Shown here piece after piece: positions 1 to 10,321 of a stretch of DNA of 64,000 bases. Position numbers and translations under genes: made by a program. The DNA lies in contig JAMKCF010000001.1 in assembly GCA_023634235.1 (NCBI GenBank), positions 8,868,758-8,932,757 of the forward strand, given 5' to 3'. This DNA is from Pisaster brevispinus. Taxonomy: Eukaryota; Echinodermata; Asteroidea; Forcipulatida; Asteriidae. How positions within the stretch are numbered: the stretch's first letter is position 1; every line of letters begins with the position of its first letter. Below the pieces are notes generated by a model. It did not search any database. It had not been told where the DNA came from and saw nothing but the letters and a program-made list of their open reading frames with translations.

Positions 1-1235
1 ATAACAACTTAAACAATTTTAGGCCGGTTTCCAACATTGCCTTCTTATCCAAACTTATTGAAAAGGTTGTTTCTTGTCGCCTGAATGAACATATTGAGTC
101 TAACTCTCTTAACCAACCTTTTCAGTCAGCATACAGGTACAAACATAGCACAGAGACTGCTTTGCTGCGTGTCAAAAACGACATCGTGACCAAAATGGAT
201 AAGAACAACGCCGTGTATCTTGTCATGCTTGACCTGTCGGCTGCGTTCGACACGATTGACCATGAAATTTTAATTTCCAGGCTCAGAACATTCTATGGTT
301 TTCGTGGTCTCGTGTTGAACTGGTTTGAAACCTACCTCAAAGGACGTAGTAATTGTGTCTCTGTCTTGGGCAAACATTCTGAAGAGAAAAGTGTTGATTT
401 TTGGGTTCCTCGGGGCTCGGTAGTGGGTCCACCCTTATTCACCTTTTACACAAAATCTGTTTCCAACATCATTGATCGTCATCACTTGCAATACCACATG
501 TATGCAGACGATACTCAGCTTTATACAGCCTTTGACCCTTCTACTCCAAGCAGCTCTGAACTAGCCATATCTAAACTCTGCTCCTGCATTTCAGACATTA
601 AGGGATTGATGTTAGCCAACAAGCTGAAGATCAACGATGAAAAAACAGAGTTCTTCGTCGCAGCATCCCCCCCTGCCATCACTTCTCTGTCCGATGTTGT
701 CCTCCCCATCGGCAACTCTTTCATTAAGCCATCCAGGTCAATCAAAAATTTGGGCATCATGTTCGATCCATCCATGTCCATGTCTAATCACATCACTGCT
801 GTTTCTAAATCAATTAATTTCCACCTTCGCAATCTTCATCATATCCGCAGATTTATTGACCAGGATACCTGCCACCATGCAGTACGTTCCCTCATAACCT
901 CTCGTCTGGACTACGGCAATGCCATTCTCTATGGTATTACCCAGGCTGAACAAAACAGACTTCAGAAACTCCAAAACCGTGCTGCCCGTCTCATATACCT
1001 GTTGTCCTCTTATACCCCTGGCAGAGAAGGTCTGCGGTCCTCCTCTGATATATCCCTTCTCTGTGAGCACAGGCTGTCTTGATCTGCCGGCTCCAAGTCT
1101 TTTTTTCTGGCTGGGCCGAAGGAATGAAACAAGTTACCTAAACTCATCAGGGAATCATGTTCTACTGCCATCTTCAAGAAAAACCTCAAAACCTACTTTT
1201 TCAGTCAGCCTCGTCATTAATCCTTTGTTGTCTTG
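1..1235 (+). pseudogene. non-LTR retrotransposon reverse transcriptase, 5'-truncated fragment (L2/CR1-like)
   Basis: Reverse transcriptase of a target-primed retrotransposon, which copies element RNA into a nicked chromosomal site. The frame is open from the left edge (about position 3) to a TGA at 1080-1082, so the element starts outside the window. Motif 1 (NFRPVSN) lies near 18-40, motif A (DLSAAFDTIDH) near 230-265, motif B (VPRGSVVGPPLF) near 405-440, and the catalytic YADD at about 501-512 is intact. NLGIMFD (about 745-770) is the typical post-catalytic motif. After the stop, another frame (about 1140-1235) carries the usual C-terminal motif STAIFKKNLKTYFFSQ, so a small deletion or frameshift near 1085-1135 broke the C-terminus. 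The 3' end is a GCGCTTTATAAATA hairpin-like tail plus an (ATT)n tract at about 1327-1343. I am sure of the RT identity; the exact clade is less certain. Confidence 0.88.
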
Positions 1236-1320
1236 TGTTTTTTTTCTTTTTTTCTTGTTTCTTTGCATTAGTCTTGTTTAATTGTTCAGCGCCTTGATCT
1301 TTGTTAAAGGCGCTTTATAA

Positions 1321-1344
1321 ATACCAATATTATTATTATTATTG
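1321..1344 (+). repeat. (ATT)n microsatellite 3' tail of the non-LTR element
   Basis: A short ATT tract follows AAAGGCGCTTTATAAATACC directly. The same arrangement (GCGCTATACAAATG then TTA repeats) ends the second non-LTR fragment near 4950-4996. L2/CR1-like elements often end in short microsatellites, so this marks the probable 3' terminus. Confidence 0.75.
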
Positions 1345-2219
1345 CAGTTTGAGATACATTATTACAATTAGATGTTGCTGAAGGGAGGGAGAGAGCAGTA
1401 GAACTTGCCGCTGCTCCTATAAGTGAGAAAAGAAATGAAACTTTCTCGTTACTTAAAAACGATGATTGTTAAGATTGGGGATTAAACACTATTTCAAGAT
1501 TTAAAAAAAATAAAAAAATGTGCAAACAAATAAAAAAAGAAAAGAAAAAGAAAACTTGTTTGAGACAATTTTGACCCTTAACGGTGATACTAATTGTATA
1601 CGGAACGTAAGTTGAGATTTCTTTTTTTTTAACCCTACTAATTAATACTTACGTTGCTACCAAAGTGGAATTTTAACAGTGCATGTCCACTCTTAAAAGA
1701 CTTTTGAATCAATACCTTAAAACTGTATGCATGTTCTGTTCATGTAACATCGGGCTTGTATTTGTTTGTACTAAATATGAAATAGTGCTCAATTGCCGAA
1801 AATGCATTAAGTAGTGAGACTGTGTGTGTGTGTGTGTGCGAGTGCACACCCACCGGTCCTTGTGGGGTCCAAAACAAAACGGAACAATGGACCCCACTAG
1901 AGAGTTCTTTGTTGAACCTGGACCCCAAAAGAGAATTTTCTTTAGAAAAGGGAATATTATAAACAACAATAGCAGTGTTATGACATGTTTAAGTAAACTG
2001 ATTGACTTTTGTTTGTTTAAAGTGTTAAAGAGATTGCAACAAAAACAACGTGAGTTCAAAAAGTGATCCGGAATTGGTCAAACGACTGTAGTACTAGGTT
2101 AATACAGTTGTTTGACATTTGATCTAGTTCCAGAAACACCGACTGTGTTCATTACCATACTTCATGGTGAAAGCAAATAATAACGTATATGTTACATAAT
2201 TTGAATGTCCTCTTTATAG
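1345..2219. other. AT-rich intergenic stretch with a (TG)n tract
   Basis: I see no supported gene here. A (TG)n microsatellite lies at 1821-1838, and the surrounding bases contain the near-repeats GGACCCCACTAG and GGACCCCAAAAG. Short open frames over this part have no recognisable motif. Confidence 0.6.
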
Positions 2220-2301
2220 TATGAAGAAGGGGACATCCTGATGGCACTGTGGCCTCCGGACTCGTCATGGTATCCAGCCATAATAACCTCCATAAACAAT
2301 G
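2220..2301 (+). CDS. orphan exon encoding a Tudor-like segment
   Basis: An 82-base open segment is bounded by a plausible acceptor (CTCTTTATAG, AG at 2218-2219) and a GT donor at 2302-2303. It reads YEEGDILMALWPPDSSWYPA followed by IITSINN. Spacing of the G-D, A-x-W and W-Y-P-A residues matches the first strands of Tudor domains of the SMN/SPF30/SGF29 kind, which bind methylated arginine or lysine. No neighbouring exon is recognisable: a tandem-repeat block starts 150 bases downstream and a retrotransposon end lies 0.9 kb upstream. It may be one exon of a larger host gene whose other exons lie outside this stretch, or a stranded duplicate. The domain call rests on motif appearance only. Confidence 0.35.
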
Positions 2302-2449
2302 GTATTAAAAAAAAATTAAATAACTTTAGTATTGTCAACACACGAAATGACAATTCATCACCTTATTGTGATCCCCATCACATGAAGAGCACGTTTCAAA
2401 CATGGCACATAGTTGTATGTAACCCCTACACCCCCAAAAAACAAAAAAC

Positions 2450-3560
2450 AAAAAAAACTAGACATTAGATGTTTGTGAACAAACACAAAGCTGTTCCGTT
2501 TTGTTGTGCTTTGATTAAACGATCCAGACATTTAAAGTTAGCCTAAGTTCAAGATTGAACGATATGGTTCCACTTCCGGTTGACCCGGAAGTAAAGGTCA
2601 ACATGGGGTCACGGTTACCCAAGGCTATTCTCCAATGCCAAAGGAGTTATAACTGAAAAAAGGTTTGAAAATCGGCTGTGTACTTCTTGAGATATGGTGC
2701 TGCAAAGATTAACTAATTAAATATTCAAATGAAGATCACGTGATTAATAATTTAAGAGTAAAAAAAAATGTACATTTAGAGTTAAGCTTATGTTCTAAGC
2801 TTCAATTTGATATATGATATAACTCTTTCATCTTTACGCTTTAGAATATTAGGCTTAAAGAAAAAACTTGTACAAACGCAATGGGATTTTAGGCGGAAAC
2901 AAAGAATAACTAGACATTAGGTGTTTGTGAACAAACAGAAAGCCTTTCCGTTCTGTTGACCTAAAGATTTTTTATCCAAAGATATGAACTGATTCTGTAT
3001 TTTGTGTATCTGGTTTAATCTTGTTATCAAGAGTGATCACCACAGTCTATGTAGTAACAAAATCGGGTCTGGTCTTAGACCGGAAGTAAAGGTCAAAATG
3101 GGGTCATCGTTTTTATTAAAATGTCTCAATCGTTGCCAGCTACAAGACAACACAAACAATACCACTTTATGAGATGTGGTTTAGGAGATATGATTTGTTA
3201 AAGTTTTGAGCTTCCTGATTGGACCGGAAGTAAAAGTCAAAATGAGGTCATGTTTACACATAAAATGTTGCAATTGTTGTAAGCTACAATACATCACAAA
3301 CATTTTACATGTACCAATTTATGACATGTTGTTCAGGAGATATGATTTGTTAAAGTTTTGAGCTTCCAGTTTTGACCGAAAGAAAAGGTCAAAGTTTAAA
3401 AAATAAATTTGTGCATTTGTTGTAAGCTACAAAACAACACAAACTATACTACTTTACGACATGTGGTTCAGGAGATATGATTTTTTAAAGGAATAAGCTT
3501 TGAACTACGGTAATTCGATACCTGATGACGTCACAGTAAAAAAATTGTGGTTTTCATATT
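2450..3560. repeat. dispersed repeat block, CCGGAAGT / AAGGTCAAA family, copy 1
   Basis: About 1.1 kb built of degenerate units of roughly 110-160 bp. Each unit carries a version of GACCGGAAGTAAAGGTCAAA followed by a GGGGTCA word, then TTGTAAGCTACAA and GAGATATGATTTGTTAAAG. Units are visible near 2575, 3075, 3220 and 3375. Boundary-like sequences AACTAGACATTAG..GTTTGTGAACAAAC occur at about 2457-2490 and 2912-2940, followed by CTG/CCTTTCCGTT. A GATGACGTCA word closes the block near 3520. Related blocks lie at 22.4-23.7, 26.9-28.5 and 60.8-62.3 kb. No open frame is supported. It looks non-coding and mobile, but its element class is unknown to me. Confidence 0.7.
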
Positions 3561-4062
3561 AATAAATTTTATAAGGAACACGATGGTAAACCAATTTATC
3601 ATCTAATGCATTCTCACGAAAACCCTAAACCTACGTAGGAATTACATGTGTTGCTCATATGTACAAATCGAATGGGCAAATGCACAAAGCAATGGATCCT
3701 TCGATCAACCGATTAGGAGTCGAATATCAAGGTTATCTCCAACGCCTTGCCGTGATTGCGCAATCATAGCACAATCAGCAAGATAGCCAGTGTACGATTT
3801 GCTACTTAATCGCTAATTAGTGTGGGAATACATTGTTCCGTTATTAATTTGAATGGCTTGAAATGACTCTTAGTTCAAAACATTAACTAAAATTGAACTT
3901 ATTTTGAAAATGTCTGTTTTTTTTATCAGCCAACACTTTTCAGAGCCAAGGGTTTTGTACACAAATACAAAATGCGCTATAAATAACGTGATGGTGACGT
4001 CGTCCGGCATTTTAGGCCAGCAAATGCATCTACAGCATCCCATAAGTGAAAAACTGAAGACA
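3561..4062. other. intergenic stretch, no feature seen
   Basis: AT-rich sequence without a supported gene, repeat unit or RNA motif. Confidence 0.5.
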
Positions 4063-4580
4063 TTTCATGGCTCTGGTTACTGCCGAAATCCACGCTTACG
4101 GTCACCATTCTCTGCTTTTTTTTCCAAGCGCTGAATTTCTGCGCTAGCTGTGTAAGCAAAAAATGCCTAGTTACGTGGAGTACACATGCGCACGAGCAAA
4201 AATTCCCTGTTAATCCCTGAAATACGCTTGACGTAAGCACGGAATTCTCTGCTTCCGCAAGTGTTTAATATTTGCTTTTGGCAAGCAGAGCCATGAATTT
4301 GGGCCTGGGCCTCACAACTTAGCGTATAAGTGAACTACCCCTCATTTAAACGAACGAGTCCAATTTCATGGCTCTGGTTACTGCCGAAATCCACGCTTAC
4401 GGTCACCATTCTCCGCTTATTTTGCAAGCGCCAAATTTCTGTGCTAGCTGTGTAAGAAAAGATTGCCTAGTGGAGTACACATGCGCTAACCCCTGAAATA
4501 CGCTTGACGTAAGCACGGAATTCTCTGCTTCCGTAAGCGTTGATTTTTTGCTTATGGTAAGCAGAGCCATGAAATTGGGC
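4063..4580. mobile_element. pair of tandemly placed MITE copies (TIR TTTCATGGCTCTG)
   Basis: Two similar copies of about 220-240 bp lie at about 4063-4300 and 4362-4580 in the same orientation. Each begins TTTCATGGCTCTGGTTAC and ends (G)CAAGCAGAGCCATGAA or GTAAGCAGAGCCATGAA, so the ends are inverted repeats. Interiors share CACGCTTACGGTCACCATTCT, GCTAGCTGTGTAAG, AGTACACATGCGC and ATACGCTTGACGTAAGCACG. Copy 2 lacks a few short internal segments. No coding capacity is present, as expected for a non-autonomous DNA transposon. Each copy is followed by a related GGGCCTCACAACTTAG / GGTCTCACAATTTAG word, with a further repeat of that word at about 4621. This suggests a tandem duplication that included flanking DNA. 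Confidence 0.8.
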
Positions 4581-4645
4581 CCGGGTCTCACAATTTAGTA
4601 CGTAAAGCAATCACACCACAGGTCTCACAATTTAGCAAGTAAAGA

Positions 4646-4996
4646 TTGGTCTATGCTGTTGTATTAAAATCGTAATTGTAAAATTTGTCTTGTCTCACAC
4701 ACATCAATAGTCTCATCTCACAAAAGTTGCCTACTTCATCCATGAGCCTTCGATCAACATCCAATATTCATCTTCAACTTTCCAATGGCCCACGCACGAA
4801 CACCCGCTATGGTGAAAGAGCATTCTCAGTAGCTGCACCAACTTGCTGGAACAAGCTCCCTCTACACATCCGTGACTCATCTTCGATCAGCTCATTCAAG
4901 TCTCAGTTAAAAACACATCTTTCCAGACAATGTTAATGCGCTTTGTAACGCCTGTGGAAAGCGCTATACAAATGTTATTATTATTATTATTATTAT
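4646..4996 (+). mobile_element. 5'-truncated non-LTR retrotransposon tail (L2/CR1-like)
   Basis: The frame ending at 4936 encodes the last part of a reverse transcriptase ORF: a LRSTSNIHLQL motif, TRYGERAFSVAAPTCWNKLP, then FKSQLKTHLSRQC and a stop. This is the conserved C-terminal signature of L2/CR1-like elements. The 3'UTR is very short and ends AAAGCGCTATACAAATG plus a (TTA)n tract at about 4975-4996. Only about 300 bp of the element remains, typical of incomplete reverse transcription at insertion. Confidence 0.8.
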
Positions 4997-5379
4997 TTTT
5001 ACTTTTAAAACCGTGTATGTAATTTTTGTTGCGATAAAATAGTCAATGCGGTATAAGTTAATAAGTCATTAAGTTACACGAACTACCACTCTTATCAAGG
5101 AATTATGAATTCTAAACGAATTATTAATTCAAAACGAATGAGTAATCCATTAATACGCCTGCTTTCCGCTGATAACATCTCAGTGCATGCCACAACAGGG
5201 CTTTAGTAGCACATAATAATTTTGGGTAGACGATTTAAATTTTGGTCTATGCTATTGTAAACCCTGAATCTAGCTGTCATCACCAGTAATTGTTTTAATA
5301 ATAATAGTTCCTAGAAACACAATTATTGAGCTTCCGTCCATTTCCTTGACCTTGCACTCAATTCCATAAATCACCCATG
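4997..5379. other. intergenic stretch before Gypsy A
   Basis: No gene is supported. The word TTGGTCTATGCTATTGTA near 5243 repeats TTGGTCTATGCTGTTGTA near 4647 on the other side of the non-LTR tail. Confidence 0.45.
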
Positions 5380-5687
5380 TGGTAGGCCCACCTGATACCC
5401 CCATGGACCTGCACTGACCACCACTATTATCCGGTCAGTGACCAAGCTTTACCAACCCTTTATATATTGTCCATAGTTTGATTCTTAGATCATTCTCTGC
5501 TTTTCTGGTTAACCTGGTGTGACACACTTGTACACTGTGGTCCAATCCAGTTTTCTCATTCTCTGTACTCTTTGTTCTATAATAGTAACTAGCCCAGGAT
5601 CGAATAAAAAATCTCCTGTACAATATACAGCCAACTCAAGAACATTTCCGCTATCTTCTTTCTGTCTACATCTATCGGCCAAACCCT

Positions 5688-5727
5688 GTAACACCCAAAT
5701 TTTACGTGTTACATTTGGTAGCAGCAG
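5688..5727 (+). promoter_or_regulatory. putative 5' LTR end and primer-binding site of Gypsy A
   Basis: TGTAACACCCAAATTTTACG precedes TGTTACA, giving inverted TGTAACAC/GTGTTACA ends like Gypsy LTR termini. TTTGGTAGCAGCAG follows, close to the TGGTAGCAGAG-type primer site common in Ty3/Gypsy elements. A polyadenylation-like AATAAA lies upstream near 5605. The missing 3' LTR prevents confirmation. Confidence 0.5.
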
Positions 5728-6560
5728 TTTGTACCTGCCCGACACCATCGAATGAGCCAAATATTTACTTCAACGCACTGTCTTCTCAACAGCCAGAGGA
5801 TAGAACATTCTCCACCTTGCTATTTCCTCAGTTTCTTCGCTACAATTTTTGTGCAAACTCCTAGCCCCTTTTCCAGTGCCTGTGTTGTCTGCTTTGATCC
5901 TGTCTCCGGACTACCCCCGCTCTCTGGATTTCTCCAAGTTTTCTGCGAACTTTTGTTCCCTCTCCGTGACGTGCCTCTTCACTTCAGTTATCTGTCGCCA
6001 TCGCTTCGTCTCCTAGACTGTTTTCGTCGTCAATTTTAGGCTGACATTTGTTAGCCCATCCTGCTAGTCTTCAGTATCCTGTTTCCTGTTCTCCGTTCCT
6101 GACTCCAGACTTTTTGTTTTCTTCATTTGCTTCATTTGCTGCCGCCGCATCTACTGGACTCCCACTATTATTTTCGGATTCCAGAATGCGTTGCTGTTCC
6201 TGTTCTTTTCTTCAGACATTACCTACAAGTCTGTCTCTTCATTTCTTTGGACTTAGCCATCACGCTCTTCAACACTCCACCCCTTTGCAGCCCAAGCTGA
6301 CACCTTCCACAGCAAGTTTTTCTCCTTTTATGTGTTTTACTTTAGATATTCTTTTTTGGTAAAACTTTCTGTATTACCGTCTTATATCCAAACAGTTCCT
6401 CTTGTGTGCATTTTCATTTTACATCTATCTAGTACTTTCTCTTAATAGTCTGCTATAGAGATAGTGTTAGTGTTACAATTTTTATATAGTTGTAATACGG
6501 TGCGTTCCAATTTATCGATTATTTCTCGATTATTTTGTTTTTGCTTTTGCTTTTTCAAAA
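5728..6560 (+). other. leader region of Gypsy A
   Basis: About 0.83 kb between the PBS-like site and the gag frame, pyrimidine-rich, with short Phe/Ser/Leu-rich open frames that look incidental. Its position fits the untranslated leader, which normally holds packaging signals. Confidence 0.5.
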
Positions 6561-7808
6561 TTGCACTTTTGTCACTCTTGCGACTGTTTGTGTTTATCCG
6601 CACATGTAACTTTTGATTTTACACATTGTTTATTAGTTGTAGGCATTTTTATCCTGTCTCCCCCATCATGCCCATCACCCACTAGTTCCATCCCTCACCT
6701 TCTTTATTTTAAAGCAGACCTTCCTGCTCCATTTTCTGGTGACGGCTCGGAAGACTTCAGTATCTGGTGCCATCGGCTTGAAGTGGCCGTTAATGCCTCT
6801 TCCCCTAGTCACCAACCCCAGCTGACGGCCCTTCTCCCCGTTAAATTGAGCGGTGGTGCCTTCACATTGTGGGATAGCTTGTCCCCCGATGTGAAGGCTG
6901 ATTACGACAAAGTCAAATCTGCCCTTCGCTCGGTGTTTGTCAAACACCAATCCATCCAAAAATTTCAAACATGCATTAATGCTCGACCCCGCCTCCCAAA
7001 TGAACCCCTAGAAGTTTTCTCTGCTTAGATCACTCGGTTGGTCCAGGAAGCGCTCCCTGATTATGGGAAAAAGGCCCAAAGCGGCGAACGCTTTCGCCCA
7101 TTTGTAGCTGGATTATCACCATACCTTCAACTTAAGATCCATGAGGGTGGTGTGACAACTATCGATGCCGCACTTACTACTGCTATGCAGATAGAGCGCG
7201 CGTATGAAGCAACCCAAATTTCCCTACCAACCAACCCCTCTGTTGCAAATGTTACCCTCACTCCTCCACCTCCCCATCCTGCCCCTTCCACTACTATTGA
7301 TTCCCACCTGGCCCATCTTCTCGAAAAATTAGATACCAGTCTTGAGAATTTAGAATCTCATGTTCGTAGCTCCTCTCAACGCCATAGCCCCACGTATCTG
7401 TCCAACCATATAGCTCCATGGTTCAACCGAAATCGCTCTCCGTCCCCAGCTCGCGATTACCAGCGACGCTCCAGCCCTTATCCATGCACCTCTCGTGACA
7501 ACTACTTTGCTTCCCATGACCAATACGCTTTTAATGACCATCGTAACCCCCGGGACTTCCGTAACCCCCGTGAGTATCGTGTGTCACGCTTTGATAGCCC
7601 TATACGTCGGGATAGTCGTGATTGCCGGGATGGCTATGCGCGCTCGCTCAGCCGTGATCGTTCTGAGTTCCCCCGGGGCCGTTCCCCAAACTGTCGTCAA
7701 GACACCCCCGCGCAATTCCCTCGCTCCCCCAGTCCCAGTCATCGCCGCGTAACATTCACCACTGACTCCACCCCGACCCAGAACCAGGGAACTGACCAGT
7801 ATAGTTAG
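6561..7808 (+). pseudogene. Gypsy A gag, with one in-frame stop and an RS-rich tail
   Basis: Structural capsid protein of the retrotransposon. The conserved gag core starts near 6715 (DLPAPFSGDGSEDFSIWCHR), continues through LPVKLSGGAFTLWDSL, and is cut by an in-frame TAG at 7026-7028. The same frame resumes (LVQEALPDY, FVAGLSPYLQLKI) and runs to 7808. Residues from about 7370 onward are rich in Arg, Ser, Pro and Asp (RSPSPARDYQRRSS, RSLSRDRSEFPRGRSP), and I see no CCHC zinc knuckle. A basic RS-like tail may take the nucleic-acid-binding role. The true start is unclear; the core without the first 50 codons is the safe part. Confidence 0.8.
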
Positions 7809-7842
7809 CGAAACAGACCTTTCTCTAACTACCACTTCACCA

Positions 7843-8364
7843 GTGGTCCCAGGTTTTGTCCATCCCCACCATTCTTCCTGTGACATGACACCCTCCCCAT
7901 CTATGACCCCTCCACCCTCGAAAATGCATGCTTTTGTTCCAGTAACTGTGGAAGATACTTGTGTCCTTACGTTGTTAGACACCGGTGCCGATGTATCTCT
8001 TAACAGTGATGACCTTCGCATGCTTATTCCCAAACTTAAAAAGAAACCCCTGACTAAACAGTTTGTCAATACACTCTCTGTTACCGGCCAAGCCATGGAT
8101 ATTATTGGCCAAATATTCGTCTCCCTCCGTATTGGGTCCACCACCGTGTCCCATATATTTCAGGTTGCGCAGGGTATAGCCAAACGATTTGTTCTCAGAT
8201 GGGACTTTCTATGTGCCCACCAGATGATCATCAATCTGCGCACTGGCACCACAGCCTTTGGCAATCAGTCCATTCCCTTGGTCACTTTTCCTCGTGATGT
8301 CCCACTCTCTTGTACCATTCACGTTCTATCCAATGTCACACTCCCCTCCCCCCCCCCATGTTGA
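7843..8364 (+). pseudogene. Gypsy A aspartic protease
   Basis: Retropepsin-like protease that would process the polyprotein. The active-site motif LLDTGADVSL lies at about 7972-8001, in frame +1 relative to gag, the usual kind of gag-pol frame change. VSLRIGSTTVSHIFQV and a downstream W/DFL element stand for the flap and C-terminal strands; the usual LLG(R)DFL motif reads LRWDFL. The frame stops at 8364 behind a C-tract, and protease-RT linker pieces continue in other frames (8476-8802, 8682-8879). Confidence 0.78.
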
Positions 8365-8475
8365 AAATAACGTTTCAGTGGCACTTGAGTCCCCTGTTCA
8401 CGGTTACCTTCCAGATGGATATGTTGGTGCTTTGAGCCTGACTATACATGTAGTTCCTCAAACTCCAGATTTGCT

Positions 8476-10028
8476 ATGGCCCGGACACTTTCCTCTGTGT
8501 CTGACGGTCACACAACTCTTCGCATTATGAACCCCACTAGTGATGAAGTTCATCTATATCCCGGGGCTCGTGTTGGACAGTTTTTCTCTGTCTCGGATGA
8601 TGCTCATATCGAGTTTAGTTTCACTGGTTCCCCCAGTCCATTGCCCAAGTTTCCACTGCCCCGCAATCCCCTCTACCCCCGGTGGATTTATCTAAGGCAG
8701 ATATTTCCACATCTGAACGTTGCAAATTTGAGACTCTCTTTTGCAAGTATTCCTATCTTTTTAGCTCTGGCCCCCACGATTATGGTCGCACAGATATGGT
8801 AACCCATCATATTCGTACAGGTGACGCATCTCCCGTGCATCAACGTGCGTACCGCAGCTCCCCTGGCAATAAGGTCTGAAACTCACAAACAAACAATGAC
8901 AATGACAATGACATAATTGAGGACAGTCACAATCCCTGGTCATCCCCGATTGTCATGGTCAAAAAGAAAGACGGTACCTATCGTTTTTGCGTTGACTATC
9001 GCAAGTTGAATAAAGTGACAATTAAAGACTCCCATCCACTCCCCTGTACCGATGATACCCTGGATGCCTTATCTGGCTCGGTCTATTTCACAACTGTTGG
9101 CATGTCCAGTGGTTACTGGCAAGTAGCGGTGCATCCCAATGACCGTGAAAAAACCGCATTCACCACTGGTGATGGCTTGTACCAATTTAAAATCATGCCC
9201 ATGGGTCTCACTAATGCCCCGCCCACATTCCAACGATTGATGGAACTTGTTTTGCATGGCTTACACTGGTCCTCTTGCCTTATATATCTTGATGATGTCA
9301 TAATTGTAGGAAAGTCATTTTCTGACCACATGACAAATCTTGAACAAGTTTTATCTCGTTTTCAGGTAGTCAATCTCAAACTCAAACCAACCAAATGTCA
9401 CTTCCTCCAAACTAAAGTTTGCTTCCTGGGACATGTCGTCAGTAAAGATGGAGTCCTCCCTGACCCATCTAACACTGACCGGGTTCATACATGGCCTCTC
9501 CCACGAAATCCCACAGAGATTCGATCATTTCTTGGCTTATGTTCTTATTACAGACGTTTCCTTAAAAACTTCGCCCATATTGCCACACCTCTCCATCGTC
9601 TAACTCAAAAAGGTATTCCTTATGATTGGAGCCCTGAGTGTGACAATGCCTTCACCTCCCTCCGTGATGCATTAACACATCCACCCATTATGGCATACCC
9701 ATATAGTACAAAGCCATTCATTTTCTTCACTGATGCTTCCCACTGTGCGGTAGGCTCTGTTCTGTCCCAAGTTCAAAATGGACGTGAACAAGTTATTGCA
9801 TATGCCAGTCACGTTCTCCTTGCCGCAGAGCGGCGATGGTCCACTTATGATCGTGAACTGTGGGCCATTGTGTGGTCGATCCGTCATTTTCGCCTCTATC
9901 TAGCATGCTCACCATTCACTATCGTGACCGACCATAAATCCCTAGTTGGTTTGCGAAAGCTAACCGTTCAAAATGACCACACTGGCCGTCGGTCCCGTTG
10001 GGCTCTTGAACTTGACCCCTATGACTAG
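8476..10028 (+). pseudogene. Gypsy A reverse transcriptase and RNase H
   Basis: The linker (THHIRTGDASPVHQRAYRSS, about 8805-8865) is followed by a TGA at 8877-8879 and a short (CAATGA)n stretch at about 8893-8912. The same frame reopens before VKKKDGTYRFCVDYRKLN (8958-9012) and runs to 10028. Motif B/C elements FKIMPMGLTNAPPTFQ and YLDDVIIV (near 9285-9310) are present. In motif A the codon at 9099-9101 is GGC, giving VGMSSGYW where the family has Asp, so the first catalytic aspartate is lost. RNase H follows with FFTDASHCAVG, the E of YDRELWAI and TDHKSL. The stop at 10028 precedes the integrase, which lies in another frame. Confidence 0.9.
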
Positions 10029-10321
10029 CTCATCATCCACCGTGATGGTGCCCGTCATGCCAATGCAGATGCTCTGTCACGTCGACCCACAACTGTTGAC
10101 GAACATGGCACACGCGATAACTCCAACTTTGGTCACTCCGCCCCTCCACTCACCATACCACCAACAAGCACAACAACTGCCCCAGATCATGCATTTCTAT
10201 ATGCATCGGTGCAGTCTCCCTCTGCATCACAGGCTGCTATGCCCCCTCACCTCACTCAAACCTTTACCCAATCGCAATATCATGGTACTTCCGCTAATGA
10301 TAGCGTCTGCTTTCACCTTTC

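Noticed and set aside
5752..6362. Leader ORFs of Gypsy A as a real protein
   Set aside because: Low-complexity Phe/Ser/Leu-rich frames without a motif; position fits an untranslated leader.
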